This document shows, piece by piece, positions 11,440 to 23,775 of a stretch of DNA of 64,000 nucleotides. The stretch is from NCBI GenBank assembly GCA_037951165.1, contig JBBDHG010000110.1, forward strand, positions 1,010,501 to 1,074,500, read 5' to 3'. Below the pieces are notes generated by a model, which saw only the letters and a program-made list of their open reading frames with translations, did no database searches and was not told where the DNA came from. Positions within the stretch are counted from its first letter, which is position 1. Each line of letters begins with the position of its first letter. Both the position numbers and the translations under genes were made by a program. Source of the DNA: Lophius americanus. Lineage: Eukaryota > Chordata > Actinopteri > Lophiiformes > Lophiidae.

Positions 11440-12023
11440 AATGGACTCCAACCGTATCATCATGTCCTTCGAGATTTTGATAGCCACTGTCTCTATCTTT
11501 TGACACATTTTGGCATCAAGCAGCTTTACCAAAAGTAACCTCGCTCATAAACACTAGAAGAGAGTAATTACAAGATGTAATAAGCTGGAGTCATCAAAAA
11601 CTTTTTGTGCTAAAACCACTTCAGATCCGGAGTCTATGTATTCCAGGTTCCATGTTTCTGGGTTAAACCTTGATAATAATAATAATACATTTTATTTATA
11701 ATGCACTTTACAATTTGATCAAAGCTAAAAGTGCTAAAACTTGAGCTATGGGGTGATGAAACCTAAGATGTTATTCTGAGTTAAAATTGTGCATGAGGAC
11801 TGTCGATGATGCTCACCATGGCAACGCTGAAATGTATTTGTCGCCATACCGAATTTGTGCACATAAGCATATATTTTTTAAAAAAAAGGAACGTTTGATA
11901 GTAGGAACTATAGTGATCCATTTTGTTTCTACTCGAACATAAAATACTGTTGCACTGTCATGTCAAACTGTATACACACGTCTAGTTATCAAATATAGTA
12001 TTTGTCTTCTGGAAGTTCTCAGC
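11440..12023. other. Intergenic region upstream of coq3
   Basis: Contains a LINE/MITE tail-like stretch at 11668-11740 ('aatgcactttacaatttgat', minus orientation) and AT-rich DNA. The coq3 promoter must lie here or just left, but I see no clear CpG island, GC box or TATA box. Confidence 0.4.
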
Positions 12024-15000
12024 ATGTTCTCTGGGAAGGTGGGCCGCCTCCTCTCGGAGCTGTACATCCGTAAACCAACGTCCGTGTGCGGACTGATCCG
12101 GAGCGGCTCCAGTTGGACTTCCGTGTGTCACCGGCGGAGGAGCCTCTGTCTGCGGACACAGAAACATCCTTTACCCGGTCACAGCAGGTACAGCATACGG
12201 ACGACATTAACTCTAGTAAACGATTGTGGGAATTTATTTAATTAAATAACTATGATTAATCATTAAACGAACATATTTTTCGGGGTACCAAGTAGTGTAC
12301 ATAACCCCCCCAAGGTAAACATCCCCCTTTAATCTCGTAGGTCAATCGCCGTCGGTGTTAGTTTGAGGTTTCCGGCCGCTCGCGCTGTTAGAAACCACCT
12401 ATGAAACCACGTATCTAATAGAACACATTCGTTACGTTCTCACGTTTTTGACATTTAGAATGCAGCCTTATGCTAAAATCATTTAAATGTTTTTGTTCAG
12501 CGTGAATCTAATAATAGCAAATAATAAATACATTTAATTTAAAACACACTTTTATTTTTTATCAAATCTCAAAGTGCTACTTAATGTACAAGGTAAAAGC
12601 AGATAAAGCATCAATGAAAAAAATATTATAATAATAATAATATAAAAATATTAGTAAAAAAGGAGAAAAGTTAATTAAAAGTCATAGGTTCTGCTGACTT
12701 TTTTTTAAAAGTCTCAGTATTCTGTGGAGCCCTCAGATGGTCAGGGAGGGCATTCTACAGACAAGGGGCAGCAGAACAGAAGGCCCGATCACCCATTGTG
12801 CTGAGCTTAGTCCAGTGTATGAGGAGGCGGTTTGAGTGTGTAGACAGAGGGAATGGATCATGTTGAGGTTAGTGGGGTAGGTAGTTCTTTACATCTACTT
12901 GTACACCCCATACCCCAGAATAGCAAAGCAGAAGTCAAATATTATACACTCTTAACTATAACTAATTATATTATAAATTGTAAAACATATTTTAAATTAT
13001 ATTACAAAAAGAAAACGAAAATATCACTGACATAAGTATTCAGACCCCTTACTCAGTAGACAGTTGAAGCACCATTGGTAGCGATTACAGCCTCCTGCCG
13101 TCTTTGAGATTATGTGAAAAGCTTGGTTCATACATCTTTGAAGTTTTGCCATTCTTCTCTGCAGATCCTCTCATGATCTGTAAGGTTGGATGGGGACAGT
13201 TTCAGAACTCTCCATATGTTTGATAAGGTTCAAGTTTGGGCTCTGGCTAGAATACTCAAGGAGATTAACAGATTTGTTGCTAGGCTACCTGCATTGTCTT
13301 TGATGTGTGCTTAGGGTCATTGGCCTATTGGAAAGTGAAGCTTCGGCCCAGTTAGAGGTCCAGAGTGCTATGGACCAGATTTTCATTCGTTGCTCCTTTT
13401 CAGTTTTCCCTCAACCCTTCCCAGTCCCTGTTATGAAAAACAGCCCCACTGCAAAATGCTGCCACCACAATGTTTCACCATAAGAATGGTACTGGGCTTG
13501 TGATGAGCAGGGCCTGTTTCCTCCAGACATGGTGCTAGGAATTGAGGCCTAGCAGTTCAACTTGGTTTCATCAGAGAATCTTCTTTCAAGTCTTGTACTG
13601 AGGAAAGGTTTCTGTTTGGCCACTCTACGATACAGCCTAGATCAGTGGAGTGTTGCAGTGATGGTTGACCTTCTTTAAGTTTCTTTAGTCTCCACAGAGG
13701 ATCTCCGGAACTCAGTCGGAGGGACCATCAGGGTCCTGATCACCTCTCTTACCAAAGCCCTTCTCCCCTTTTTGTTTCGGTAGGCTGGGCAGCCAGCTTG
13801 AGGAAAAGTCCTGGTTGTTCAAAAATGTGTCTATTTAAGAATTATGGAGGTCACTGACCACTGGGGAACCTATTAGGGCTGCAAATAATGACTATTTTGA
13901 CTGTCAATTAATCGTTTCAGTAATCCACCGAATAATCGGATAATTTTTTTATCAATGTTAAATAATGGTAAAGTAAAAATAAAAATAAATACACAATTAC
14001 TAAATGTCTCTTATTTTGCTATCAGCTTTTGAATCCAGCTTTAGGTTATTTTAGGCACAATTAAATTAACAAAATGTCTTTTAATAAACTTTCCTGCTTT
14101 TATAACAGACTGTTGAACCAAACAGGTTGCTATACCAACAGTTTATTTGTTGAACTGTAATTTATTCCTTTCATGTTCCATCACATCACTGCTGATACAA
14201 AAGGTAAATAAAATGTCTAAATAATTTTTTTTTTTAAATATATAAAAAATGCAGCAGTTTCTCTGGAATCAAATCAAACATCCATTTAAATTTAGGAATA
14301 TAGACAAGGGTAGAAAGAAAACAGTCGGTGCTCTGTGCATTCTGTAGTCAACAACTACATTAGGATAAATTGTTTACAAGTTGGATGCAGCGCACACTGT
14401 ACACGTTCACACACACACACACGCACACGCACACTCGTGTGTGCACTCGGCAGGCAGTAACACACTTTCAGCCGTAATGTGTAACGTCTCCGTGAAATTT
14501 GCGCCCAGAGAACAGGACGAAGTTGTGACCTCTGACAGCTCAGCATCAGGCTCAGCAGGAGAAAGGAGACAAAGAAAAACTCAGGGATTGGGGAAGAAAA
14601 CAAATAGTGAGTGTAGGTTACGCTTAAGTAACCTACACTCACCCTGACTTTACCCAACTGCCGTTAATCCAAAGAGCTGTCGGTCTGTCGCTGCAGTACC
14701 TTCACCACAGCAACAAATTATTTGTAGATCTGACCAATTTATTTATACAATTGGTCAATTTATCAAAGCAATTACGTTTTTTGCTGTTTCTTAGCAAACA
14801 TGTTGGAGAGATGAGGTCATGGTACAAGTCAGTTCAAACTTATATCAGATCGGGTTACTTCCGAAGATTAATGTGAACAGTTAAGGCAATAATAATATTC
14901 CTGATTATTTAAAGAAATTTAAAGAAATCACGATCCATGCTAAAAAACATGTTTATTGTTAAACAAAGCTAAAAAAAAAAAAGACTAGATGTTTATCACA

Positions 15001-17101
15001 AAGCGCAAACGGGTCTATCCGGTATAAGAAAAAAACTCAAATTTATGGAAAAGTTCCTTGTTGGTTTTGCATAATTCTCCTGTAATAACCAAACGAAAAA
15101 ACAAAAACAGACACAACAAAAAGGAAAACGTAACACATCTAGACTAGAGGTATGGTAAAATGTATACCTCAGCCAAGGCCCAACATATCTACCCCTTGAA
15201 CCGGATCCTCAACATAATTTAACGTGGGTCTATTCTGGCCCACGACTCACCAGACGACATACTGGGAGGTAAAAACACAACCTCATGTCTGAGGTCAGGG
15301 TGGAGGTGGGGCAGATAAAACTCATTTCTCATCATTGGCTTTAGCTTCAACAATGAAAGTAGAACCAGAACCAAGAGATTTCAATACACATCATCACAGG
15401 CCGACACAAAGAGACAGACAACCATCTACGCTCACATTCACAGTTTAGAGTCAACACCGTAAAAAAAACATGTTTGGGTTCTTTCTGTAGCATCTGGAAA
15501 AGAACCCCCGCAGACACAAAGAATATCCAACCTGCACAGAAAACGGCCAGCAGAGGTGGATTCGAACCCATTACCTTCCTCGCTGGGAAGCAGTTGCGCC
15601 ATCCACAGTGCCACCGTGCTGCCCTCAGTTAAAAATGTGAAATTGTATGTTTAAAGGTTCCTGTCTGTTCCCAGTGTTCGGTCCGCCTCCCAAAGCACAG
15701 TGGACCCAGATGAGGTGAGGAGGTTCCAGTCACTGGCCGGCAGGTGGTGGGATGAACAGGGAGAATTTGCAGCTCTTCACGCTATGAATGACCTGAGGGT
15801 GCCTTTTATACGGTGTGTGTTTGCAATTCATTGTTCACTTTGATATGCTGTGATGTCACACACAAGACGCTGCTCACACAGGATCCCCCTCATGGGGGAG
15901 GTGTTTCACACAACAGCATATCATCTGCAATCTTAAATGTTTCAGGAACTCAATTTAACTTGGAGCCTCTCCCTGTGCCACCCTGTCCTCCTCTCTGGTC
16001 TTTTGCTGGTCGTGGTGATGAGGAGGATTTTATGGTGGAAGTGTGACGGATCCTCTGTGGCTGATTTGCATATTTAATTAGGGGTCCGTCCTCTGTGTGA
16101 GTCTAAACGAGACGCAGCAGCAACTCTTACTGCGTTTCATTTACATGATAACCTAAGTCCTTCATTATGAAAACTTTAATTTTATTTATTTATTATCATC
16201 GCTGTAAATACCAACAATGAAGTTTAGAGTCCCACTTTAATCTTCAGTGAATCTGACCTTTTCTGATTTGTATGTACGATAATATTTGTGTTGTTTTCGT
16301 CAAACTGAGCCTTAAATATTTCAATCAAAGGTTTAGTGAGAACAACGAAGAGCACCAAAAATAAAGCACAAATACAGGGACTTTGAAAGGTTGGAAAGTA
16401 TATCATATTGTGCCATAATTGATGACATTCATGTCAGAATTTAGAGAGCAATCATTTAAAAATATGCTTTTTTTCCTCCTTCATTTCTCTCATCGATTGT
16501 TTTTAGATGGAATTCAATTTATATTTAAATGCAGTAAGTTTCAAATGCATATATCAATTTTAAAGTATTAACTAACACCCTCTCATTTCTCACAAATCAT
16601 AAATTCAACTGGCATTCAACAGAACGACCATAATAATAAACAACATTTTGTACGTCCATTACATCAAGACTGCAGGAATGATGTTTTCATTTGACCTAAA
16701 GTCAGTATATGCCTCAATCCAAACGGAAATCAGACGGAATATATTCAAAAGAACATAAAGGAAGGACCAGAGAGATGAATCTGTGTTTGAACCATATTAG
16801 CGGCTGACGCTGGAGCTCACAGTGAATGTAATGAACCAAATGTAGGGAATCACACACCTCTCCTACTTCAGATGAGACGGTAACAGGAATCCTGTGCGGA
16901 GAGTAAGAGGAGGATATGTTTGCTCATGGCTTTGATTTGAGATTAAACTTTTAGCTCATTTTCAGGGATAATCTTCTGAATCTGAAGGCCAACTATCAGC
17001 CTGGGAAACCGCTGGCAGGCCTGAGAATCCTGGATATCGGCTGTGGAGGAGGTCTGCTCACAGAGGTAAGTGTGTGTGTGCGTGTGTGTGCGTGTGTGTG
17101 C

Positions 17102-17135
<34 letters not shown>

Positions 17136-20100
17136 TACCTTCTGATTCAGAGAATTACAGTGTCAGTCCCTCTACATTGAGTTGGAAACATTCTTTATAT
17201 ACAATTGAACAGTTTAAATAAATAACAGCCACAGATTATAATTGTTTTCCTACATTCATCATTAAATATTGTCTTTTTCAATGTTTTTACTTCAATCACA
17301 TAATTATTCAACCTCTAAACATCATCCCTCATCAGAGACAGGTTTGCGTCTTAGATGTAGTTTAACTAGAGTTACAAAGTTATTTTTCTTTTATGGCGGA
17401 AATTACATCAGAGTTTTATTCCCAAAGTTACTGCTCTCCCAAAAGGCACAAGAATCGTCATCTCCAGTATCTCAGAACCGTCTTTAACTTTTGGGACCAG
17501 TGGATCAGTGGTTTGTCTGGAAGAGGAAGAATGAAGCACATGCTGAAAAGAACCTCCTACCAACAGTGATGCATGGCGGCGGATCAGTGATGCTCTGGAG
17601 CTGCTTTGACTCCTCAGACTCTGGAGTCCTGCTGCGTAGAGAAGGTCAGATGGATTCCATCAAGAATCAGGAAATCCTAGAAGAGAAAATCTCGCCATCT
17701 GTGAAGAAGCTCAAGCTTGAGGTTCATCGGTCCCTCCAAAAGGACAATAATAATATGCAGACCTCAAAGAGAACCAAAGCTTGGTTCCAGAAGTCCTGGA
17801 GCATTCTAGAGTGACCGTCAGTCACCTGACTAGAATTCTGTTAATACCAGCAGATGATAACACATTAACCACCATCCTATCCTTGTTCTCCTTTGGATTA
17901 ATGGCTTGGTTTGTTAGTGGAGTAATCTGGCGACAGCAAACCGGCTATAAGGTGTGATTTAAAGGTCCTGTGTGTGTACACACCTCCATCATACACGATG
18001 CTTAATTCAGACAGACAGACAGACACAGAGACAGGTATTTGGTTGTTTTCCTCACTATTATAAATTAAATGTATTATTATTATTATTATTACAATCCTTC
18101 CTGTCAAAAGGGATCAGCTGTGTGAGGAGAGTAACTACAGCTCACAACACAGGCGTGTATTAAGCTCCTGTCCAGAAGAGGGCGCTACAGGTCTAATCCA
18201 ATTATAACTCATTATAATTTAAAATTTAAAGATATTATCTCTGTGTTTAGGTGCTTAAACGGATTTAAAAAAGCAAGAAGTGTACTCCAACAAGCACACA
18301 TAGAAAAATTGACAATTAGAATGTGGAAAAAATTCATACAATATTAGAATATATGCAATGCAGTATTTTTTTTTTTTTTTAAAAAGGGAAATTTGGATTG
18401 GTCAAAGAATTTATAAAACAGCATGAGGCATAAATAATAATATTCATGAGTTCTTAAACATCCTGCCCTTCATTATTTGACTTTATATTTTTAAGAACAT
18501 TTTATGTACTGCATATATTTGTTAAAGCTTGTTGAAAACGATTTCCATCACTTTAATATTTGTTAACCCGGTTTGGTAAAGCAGAATTTAATATTCCATC
18601 ATGTTTATGTTAAAGTTTGTAACTAACTCAACGCTGCATGTGAGGGTCTTTTTAAAATATGTGACCCACTGCAGCTCCAGCTGAGACTCCTCTCCATCTC
18701 CTCCACCTTTGTCCCTCACAGCCTCTGGGTCGGCTGGGCGCCAACGTGTTGGGAATAGATCCAGTAGCCGACAGTATCGCCACAGCCCGGCTGCACTCGT
18801 CCTACGACCCGGACCTTCATGGCCGGGTCTCCTACCAGTCCTGCACTCTGGAGGAGCTTCCTGCAGAGGATGAGGGAGGAGAGGGGGAGCAGGTGGCGGA
18901 CCAGTTTGATGCCGTTGTAGCGTCCGAGGTGGTGGAGCATCTGGCCGACCTGGAGACGTTCGTCTTCTGCTGCGGCCTCATGCTGAAGGTGAGAACCGGG
19001 TCAGATCCTCCAGCTCTGAGTTCCTGTCAAATATTTCTGCATGTTTGTGTGTGTGAGTTCATCTGAGACTGTGCTGATGTTCACATGCTCGTTTGTGCTG
19101 TTGGTCACAAAAAAAAAAAAATGATCACAAAATTAACCAGTAGTCATTTGGCTGAGAGGCGACTTTGACCTTAAAATCCATCTTTCTTCAGGGCGTCTGT
19201 GCAGCGATGCTTCAGCATGAATCCTTCTATTGTTTGGATTCATTAAAAAAAAAAGAGAATTGGGTTTTTATTTCCCAACTCTCTTTCTCTCCTTCTCCTT
19301 CTGTCTTCCTTCCGTTGAATTGGTCTTGTCCGAGGTTGAACCTTGAGGCCTGGCACCGTTACTTCCTGGTTTCATCCCCTGAAAGCTTTTAATCCATTCT
19401 ATAAATACCCGGGTGACTCAGGTAGTGCCCCGCAAGCGTGCGTAGTAACAGCAGGGATGTATTTAGTATGTATTCTGAAAGTGTTACAGATAAAACCTGT
19501 AAATAATTTAGTTCCTCATAATCTGAAACTCTTCCTCTTCTCTATTCACAGCCAGGAGGCTCACTCTTCATCACCACCATTAATAAAACCAACCTGTCGT
19601 ACGCGCTGGGGATTGTTGTAGCTGAGCAGCTGCTGCGCATCGTTCCCAGCGGGACGCACGACTGGGAAAAGTTCATAAGCCCAGAAGATCTGGAGCGGCT
19701 CCTGGAATCTAGTAAGGACCTCTGATTTCCATAGAAAGGACAAACAGGATGAAGGTTTCCCTGGTGATGATGCACCTCAGAATAAACACGTCACTCTGAA
19801 AGATGTTTGGTGATGAGAAAGGGTCTCCCTCGTCCTCCTTGACGAAATAAGAAATATCATCTGGATAGATTGAAGTTAAATGTCACACATTACCCTGTAG
19901 GAGCCCAGGAGAACTTCTCATAGCCGGTTTCTACAAATTGCTTATTTTTATATTTGAATTTTTTCAGGTTTTCTGATGGAGGTAACGATTCCTCCCCAGC
20001 TTTCATTGGGCCCTAAGAAGATATTTGATTTTGAGGGAAACCCCAACATTAAAGCAACTTCTTTCTTCTTACTCTCTTTTCCTTTTCGGGTCGCCACGGC

Positions 20101-20330
20101 AATTCTATTCTATTATGGGTGTATTAAAATCAGACGTTTGGCCTTTTCATGCTGTCATGTTCTCTCCTGTCTGTCCCGTCTCACGTCTCTGTTGTCCTCT
20201 CTCAGACGGATTTTCGGTGCAGTCCATCAGAGGAATGCTGTACAACCCGTTGTCAGGAGCCTGGAGCTGGACCGACTCCACTGCCATCAACTACGCCCTC
20301 CACGCCGTCAAAGTGACGGACTACGCGTGA
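12024..20330 (+). CDS. coq3: Ubiquinone biosynthesis O-methyltransferase, mitochondrial (Coq3)
   Basis: Six exons: 12024-12187, 15675-15812, 16966-17065, 18722-18988, 19552-19711, 20206-20330. All have GT-AG borders and phases agree, giving 317 aa (human COQ3 is 369). The family performs both O-methylations of the ubiquinone ring, using S-adenosylmethionine, in the CoQ synthome on the matrix face of the inner mitochondrial membrane. Exon 1 encodes an Arg-rich, acid-free leader consistent with a mitochondrial transit peptide. Exon 2 has WWDEQGEFAALHAMNDLR. Exon 3 has the SAM motif I, ILDIGCGGGLLTE (near residues 121-133). Exon 4 has GIDPV and FDAVVASEVVEHLADLETF. Exon 5 has PGGSLFITTINKT and YALGIV. 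Exon 6 ends NYALHAVKVTDYA. The acidic insert EDEGGEGEQ in exon 4 lengthens a variable loop. The gene points away from klf10 and towards mtdh. Confidence 0.93.
12527..12860 (-). mobile_element. L2/CR1-like LINE 3' end in coq3 intron 1
   Basis: Minus-strand text matches the copies at 27015 and 37300: a frame reading roughly GDRAFCSAAPC-- ahead of 'gccctccctgaccatctgag'. The tail 'agcactttgagatttgat' and '(a)taaattaaatgtattatt' follows. It is 5'-truncated and has no full frame. Confidence 0.75.
13028..13870 (-). mobile_element. Degenerate Tc1-like transposon in coq3 intron 1
   Basis: The left end 'taagtattcagacccctt' and the inner text ('gcgattacagcctc', 'cattcttctctgcagatcct', 'tgtgtgcttagggtcattgg', 'tggtttcatcagagaa') match, with many substitutions, the salmonid/teleost Tc1-like family as I remember it. 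The transposase is read on the minus strand. It is broken by stops and the right end beyond about 13870 is absent. Confidence 0.8.
13872..14345. repeat. hAT-type MITE-like sequence
   Basis: Begins 'tattagggctgcaaataatg' and continues 'gtcaattaatcgtttcagta', a close relative of the abundant fish 'tagggctgcaactaacgatt' MITE. The right end is not clear. Confidence 0.6.
14407..14444. repeat. (CA)n-type microsatellite
   Basis: Short imperfect CA/CG dinucleotide run in coq3 intron 1. Confidence 0.8.
14607..14642. repeat. Perfect 15-bp foldback palindrome
   Basis: Arms 14607-14621 and 14628-14642 are exact reverse complements with a 6-nt spacer, in coq3 intron 1. Confidence 0.95.
15340..15630 (-). 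repeat. Common teleost interspersed repeat fragment
   Basis: Contains 'gtggattcgaacccattacc' and 'cagtgccaccgtgctgccct', preceded by decayed text for the usual 'ctcacattcacagtttagag' block. The box-B-like 'ggattcgaacc' gives it a tRNA-like look, but no tRNA cloverleaf is present. Class uncertain. Confidence 0.5.
15813..16965 (+). other. coq3 intron 2
   Basis: AT-rich intron. No repeat or hidden exon recognised. Confidence 0.5.
17066..17134. repeat. (GT)n microsatellite beside a coq3 splice donor
   Basis: GT/GC dinucleotides begin immediately after the donor of exon 3 (gtaagtgtgtg...). Length variation here would sit within a few bases of the splice site. Confidence 0.95.
17480..17815 (+). 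mobile_element. Tc1-like transposase C-terminal remnant
   Basis: The plus-strand frame 17491-17814 contains VWKRKNEAHAEKNLLPTVMH, then GGGSVMLWSCF. This is the Tc1-transposase block W-R-K-x-x-x-A with the strongly conserved H-G-G-G-S-x-M-x-W-G-C-F. The later catalytic region is scrambled (QKDNNNMQTSK where D-N-D-P-K-H-T-S is usual). It lies in coq3 intron 3 and is inactive. Confidence 0.75.
18055..18092 (+). repeat. LINE/MITE tail
   Basis: 'attataaattaaatgtatta' followed by (TTA)n, the same 3' tail as the L2/CR1-like LINE copies elsewhere in the window. Confidence 0.5.
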
Positions 20331-21130
20331 ATAGGAGGCCAGCGGCTCACAACAGGGGACGGTGATGCTGCTGCACACATCTGATCCAAACACGGAGAAC
20401 GGTGCAGATGTATGGAGTCGTTTCTTCACTTTGGACTGCTGAGATCACGGAAGGAAGGGACAAACAGAATCAGAGATTCATGCAGGACAAAACTGCATTG
20501 TGTGGATATTTAAGGGAAACAGTGTGTGATTGTCCTCCAGTGAGTAGGCGGCAGTTAAATAATGTCTACATCCAAAATTTTCACAGAACTGCCCTGCAGT
20601 CCTCTTACCTTAAAGACCTTGAGCAAAACACTGAACCATAATTTGCTCCCCAGGCGCCTCGCAGGATCTTCCCGGTGCTCCTCAGGTACGGGTCAAATTG
20701 AGAGAAATAATTTCACTATACTGTACTGTGTATGGCCGTGAATAACAAAGTGAGCATAAAGAATGTACATTATTATCATCATTATTATTAATAAATTGGT
20801 CCCTTCATCATTTCTGAATTACATGAGCCTGGAACACTTAGCTCCACAAAGAAATTCCTGTTTCTGTTTAATAAGTCAGACTCTGATGGTACAGTTCTGC
20901 ATTGTTTGTCTTTAAAAAGGCATTTTTTCCTACTGGAAATATTTTTGAGCTGATCAGAAGGTATTTAGCCGAAAAGAGAATTTAATAAATAATATAACGT
21001 ACAATAATTGTAAAATAAGTTTGAGAACCACTAAAAATAGAGTTGACTGCAGTACACTTTGACCCTCACTGGGTCCGACACTGCACCGGTCCCTGTGTAC
21101 TGACATGGCCTGGCTTCCCGATGCTCTTTG
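20331..21130 (+). other. Likely coq3 3' UTR and flanking DNA
   Basis: A possible AATAAA signal is at 20790-20795, about 460 bases after the stop. No other feature recognised. Confidence 0.35.
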
Positions 21131-21138
21131 AGCAGCAG

Positions 21139-21172
21139 AACTACGACGGAGCCCTAATGCTCCGTCGTAGTT
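21139..21172. repeat. Perfect 14-bp foldback palindrome
   Basis: Arms 21139-21152 and 21159-21172 are exact reverse complements around 6 nt. Confidence 0.95.
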
Positions 21173-21540
21173 TACAACTCAGATAGTTAATGCGAACAGT
21201 ACTGATTTACTGTTCTGTCTGAAATAGAAGGTACAGTCTAAGTTGGCCGGACCCTTATATGTTTGTTACATATTGACATTGTATGTAAATATATATGTTT
21301 TTTTGATATATTTATTTATGCATTTGATTACTTATTTGTTCTTTTATCAAATTCAAAGGCAAGAAACATAACAAGATATAATTACAAGATAAAAATGTGT
21401 AGCATACAGGATTCTCAGCCAATAGCAATTTTGTAATTTCACATCCTGGATATTATATTTATATATTGCTTCCAAAGTTCATTTGCACATGGCTTTATTC
21501 TTAATTCCTCTCTATTCAACTCAGGTCAGCTGCTGCTTCA

Positions 21541-21573
21541 TTGGAAGGAGGAGGGGAAGGGGGGGGGGGGGGG
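21541..21573. repeat. G-tract
   Basis: Purine-rich stretch ending in 15 consecutive G (21559-21573), with further G runs before it. It could form a G-quadruplex and is an assembly-risk site. Confidence 0.85.
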
Positions 21574-23330
21574 TCAGTGCTGGCTGCACTCCTGCTAAAA
21601 GGCATACTTCCTCTTTAAATAGTTTGGACATACAAATATTTTATACAGGATCTTGATTCTAAGCAACAACTTTGAAACACAGTTTTAATTCTTCCACTTC
21701 CCACCTCATTCATTCATTATTGGTCCGATTCTGTATACACCTTTTTTTTTTTTTAACTTAAGTTTACAACAGCTAAAAAATACAAGAACCAAAAAAAACA
21801 TGGCATCAATCTTAGTTCTAAAATAATAAATTATTATCATAGGGAGCAGAGAAATAAAAAAATATATAACATTCAAAACACAGACATACGCATAAAAAAG
21901 GTTAAATGAGATCACAATATATTAACAAGCTATCTGTAGAGATATAAAATAAGAAAATAATGAGGAAATAAGTCAGTACATCCAATGATAAAGGCAGAGA
22001 AAAAATAAAACATTCATATCACATTCAGGTATGTAAGGGGGTGAAACTTATATTATGGATCAACTGCCATAAGGAAGAGTTTTAATAAAGATACAAAAAA
22101 ATACATTTTTTTGCTAATCATTTAGTACAATTTTTGTCCAGTATAAATATCCCTTGAATTTTGAGTAGTTTTAATTGTGGCTGCAGGGGCTGGTATGCTA
22201 TAATATTCTTCTTTAGAAACAGGAGTTGTTGTGCTTTTGTGTAATTTGATGAATTCTGATTTGGAATGTTTAAAACTATTTTTAATAAAACATTTTTATC
22301 ACAATCCAATAATCTTCCAGTCTAATCCATTCGGTCTGCAATAGACCAAACATTCTTCTCATACCAATCATTATAAAATAAAGATTTGTTTTTGTGGAGT
22401 ATGTATTTATTATTCAATAGTTTTATTGTGTGGGTGGGAAGTTATGTACGTATAACATTATCCAATAAAGTAACATTTGCCTGTGGAATTTTGATAATAA
22501 ACCCGTGAATTTATCAATATTTAATCTGCAGTAAGCAGGAATTGCATTCTTTCCATTTCACTAAATAAGTGGTTAAGAATACAGAACCAACGTGAGTTGC
22601 TATCCTTGATCACAAGTTTTATCCAGACTATTTTTCCCCTAAAGGAAGTCAAAATCAATAACTTTTAATCCACCATCACTAATTTCTTTCACCATGAAAC
22701 TTTCGTTTTCCAAATAATGTGGTTTGTTTTAGCGTCTGTATCAACAGGCAAGCAGGAAGTGTAGCAGCGGGTCCTCAGCTGGGCTGTTTATCGCCTGCCT
22801 GACTTAAAATGGCTTTTTTTTTTCTCTATGAGTAGAAAAAATCTTTTCTATGGTTCTTTGAGTCATGCCACAATAGTTCAGGACTGCTTTGTTTTCCATT
22901 CTTTTTATCCACAGACTCGTGCCTGTGGCAGAACCCACCCATCGTCGTGTCAGAACTCAGCGGGCATGTGGCAGGCTGCTATGTATTTATGGTTATTCAG
23001 TCATCTCCGGATTACCACGTTCTAGTTCTTCTGGGGTTTCTCCCTCAATGCGGGCAATATAAACGCAAACTGGTTATTATTTATGAAATCACACCCTAAC
23101 GTTTTACACAAAGAAATCTGTCATTACTCTTTGTCATTGAATCTGATGAAGAAAAGAACGCCATGAAACTATGACTTAATAGAGGTACTTAAACTGACAG
23201 AAAACTATTTTCAGTTATTTATTGATCTTTATAATATTAATTTATATTAAAGTTATTGTGAGATTTTATTTATTTATTTCATTTAATATTTCTTTTACAT
23301 AATTGTTTATGCTTGTCTGTTATCTCAATA
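21574..23330. other. AT-rich intergenic DNA between coq3 and mtdh
   Basis: Long AT-rich stretch with homopolymer runs; no gene, RNA or clear repeat recognised. Confidence 0.45.
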
Positions 23331-23775
23331 ATCAGGCTGCATGGATAGCAAATTGCAAATCCTTACCATTAACCAGTTGCTGAAGACAGATTCAAAAACC
23401 ATTGGCCCATCCATGGCCGGAGTTTAATATCAGAAAGCTTAACATCCCTTTTTGCAGCTACGTTGATGACACCCAGGTGTACGTGGCCTAGATCCTGATG
23501 ATACTTTGTCAATAGAATCGCTCATAAACTGTACTTTAGACATCAGAACCTGAATGTCAATAAGCATTTCCAAAGTGAGGATTAATCTCTCAGAGCAACA
23601 GAGACGGATGCAGCCTTTTATTACAAGCAGGTTGGATTATCGTAATGCTCCTTTCAATGGTCTTCCAAAGAGCACAATAAAATCAGGTACAATTAATTCA
23701 ACATTGTGCAGCATTGTATAGCAACTACTCTTTATTTCTACATATTAAAAGTATGGCGACCACAGGGTTTTGCAG
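23330..23775 (+). mobile_element. Highly decayed LINE fragment
   Basis: Near 23595-23690 the plus strand reads roughly MQPFITSRLDYCNA, then FNGLPKSTI. This matches the L2/CR1 LINE block A-F-V-x-S-R-L-D-Y-C-N-A-L-L-x-G-L-P. Other parts are too decayed to place. Confidence 0.55.

Noticed and set aside
15545..15625. Possible tRNA gene from the box-B-like 'ggattcgaacc'
   Set aside because: No paired acceptor stem, A box or anticodon arm could be drawn; it is part of a dispersed repeat.
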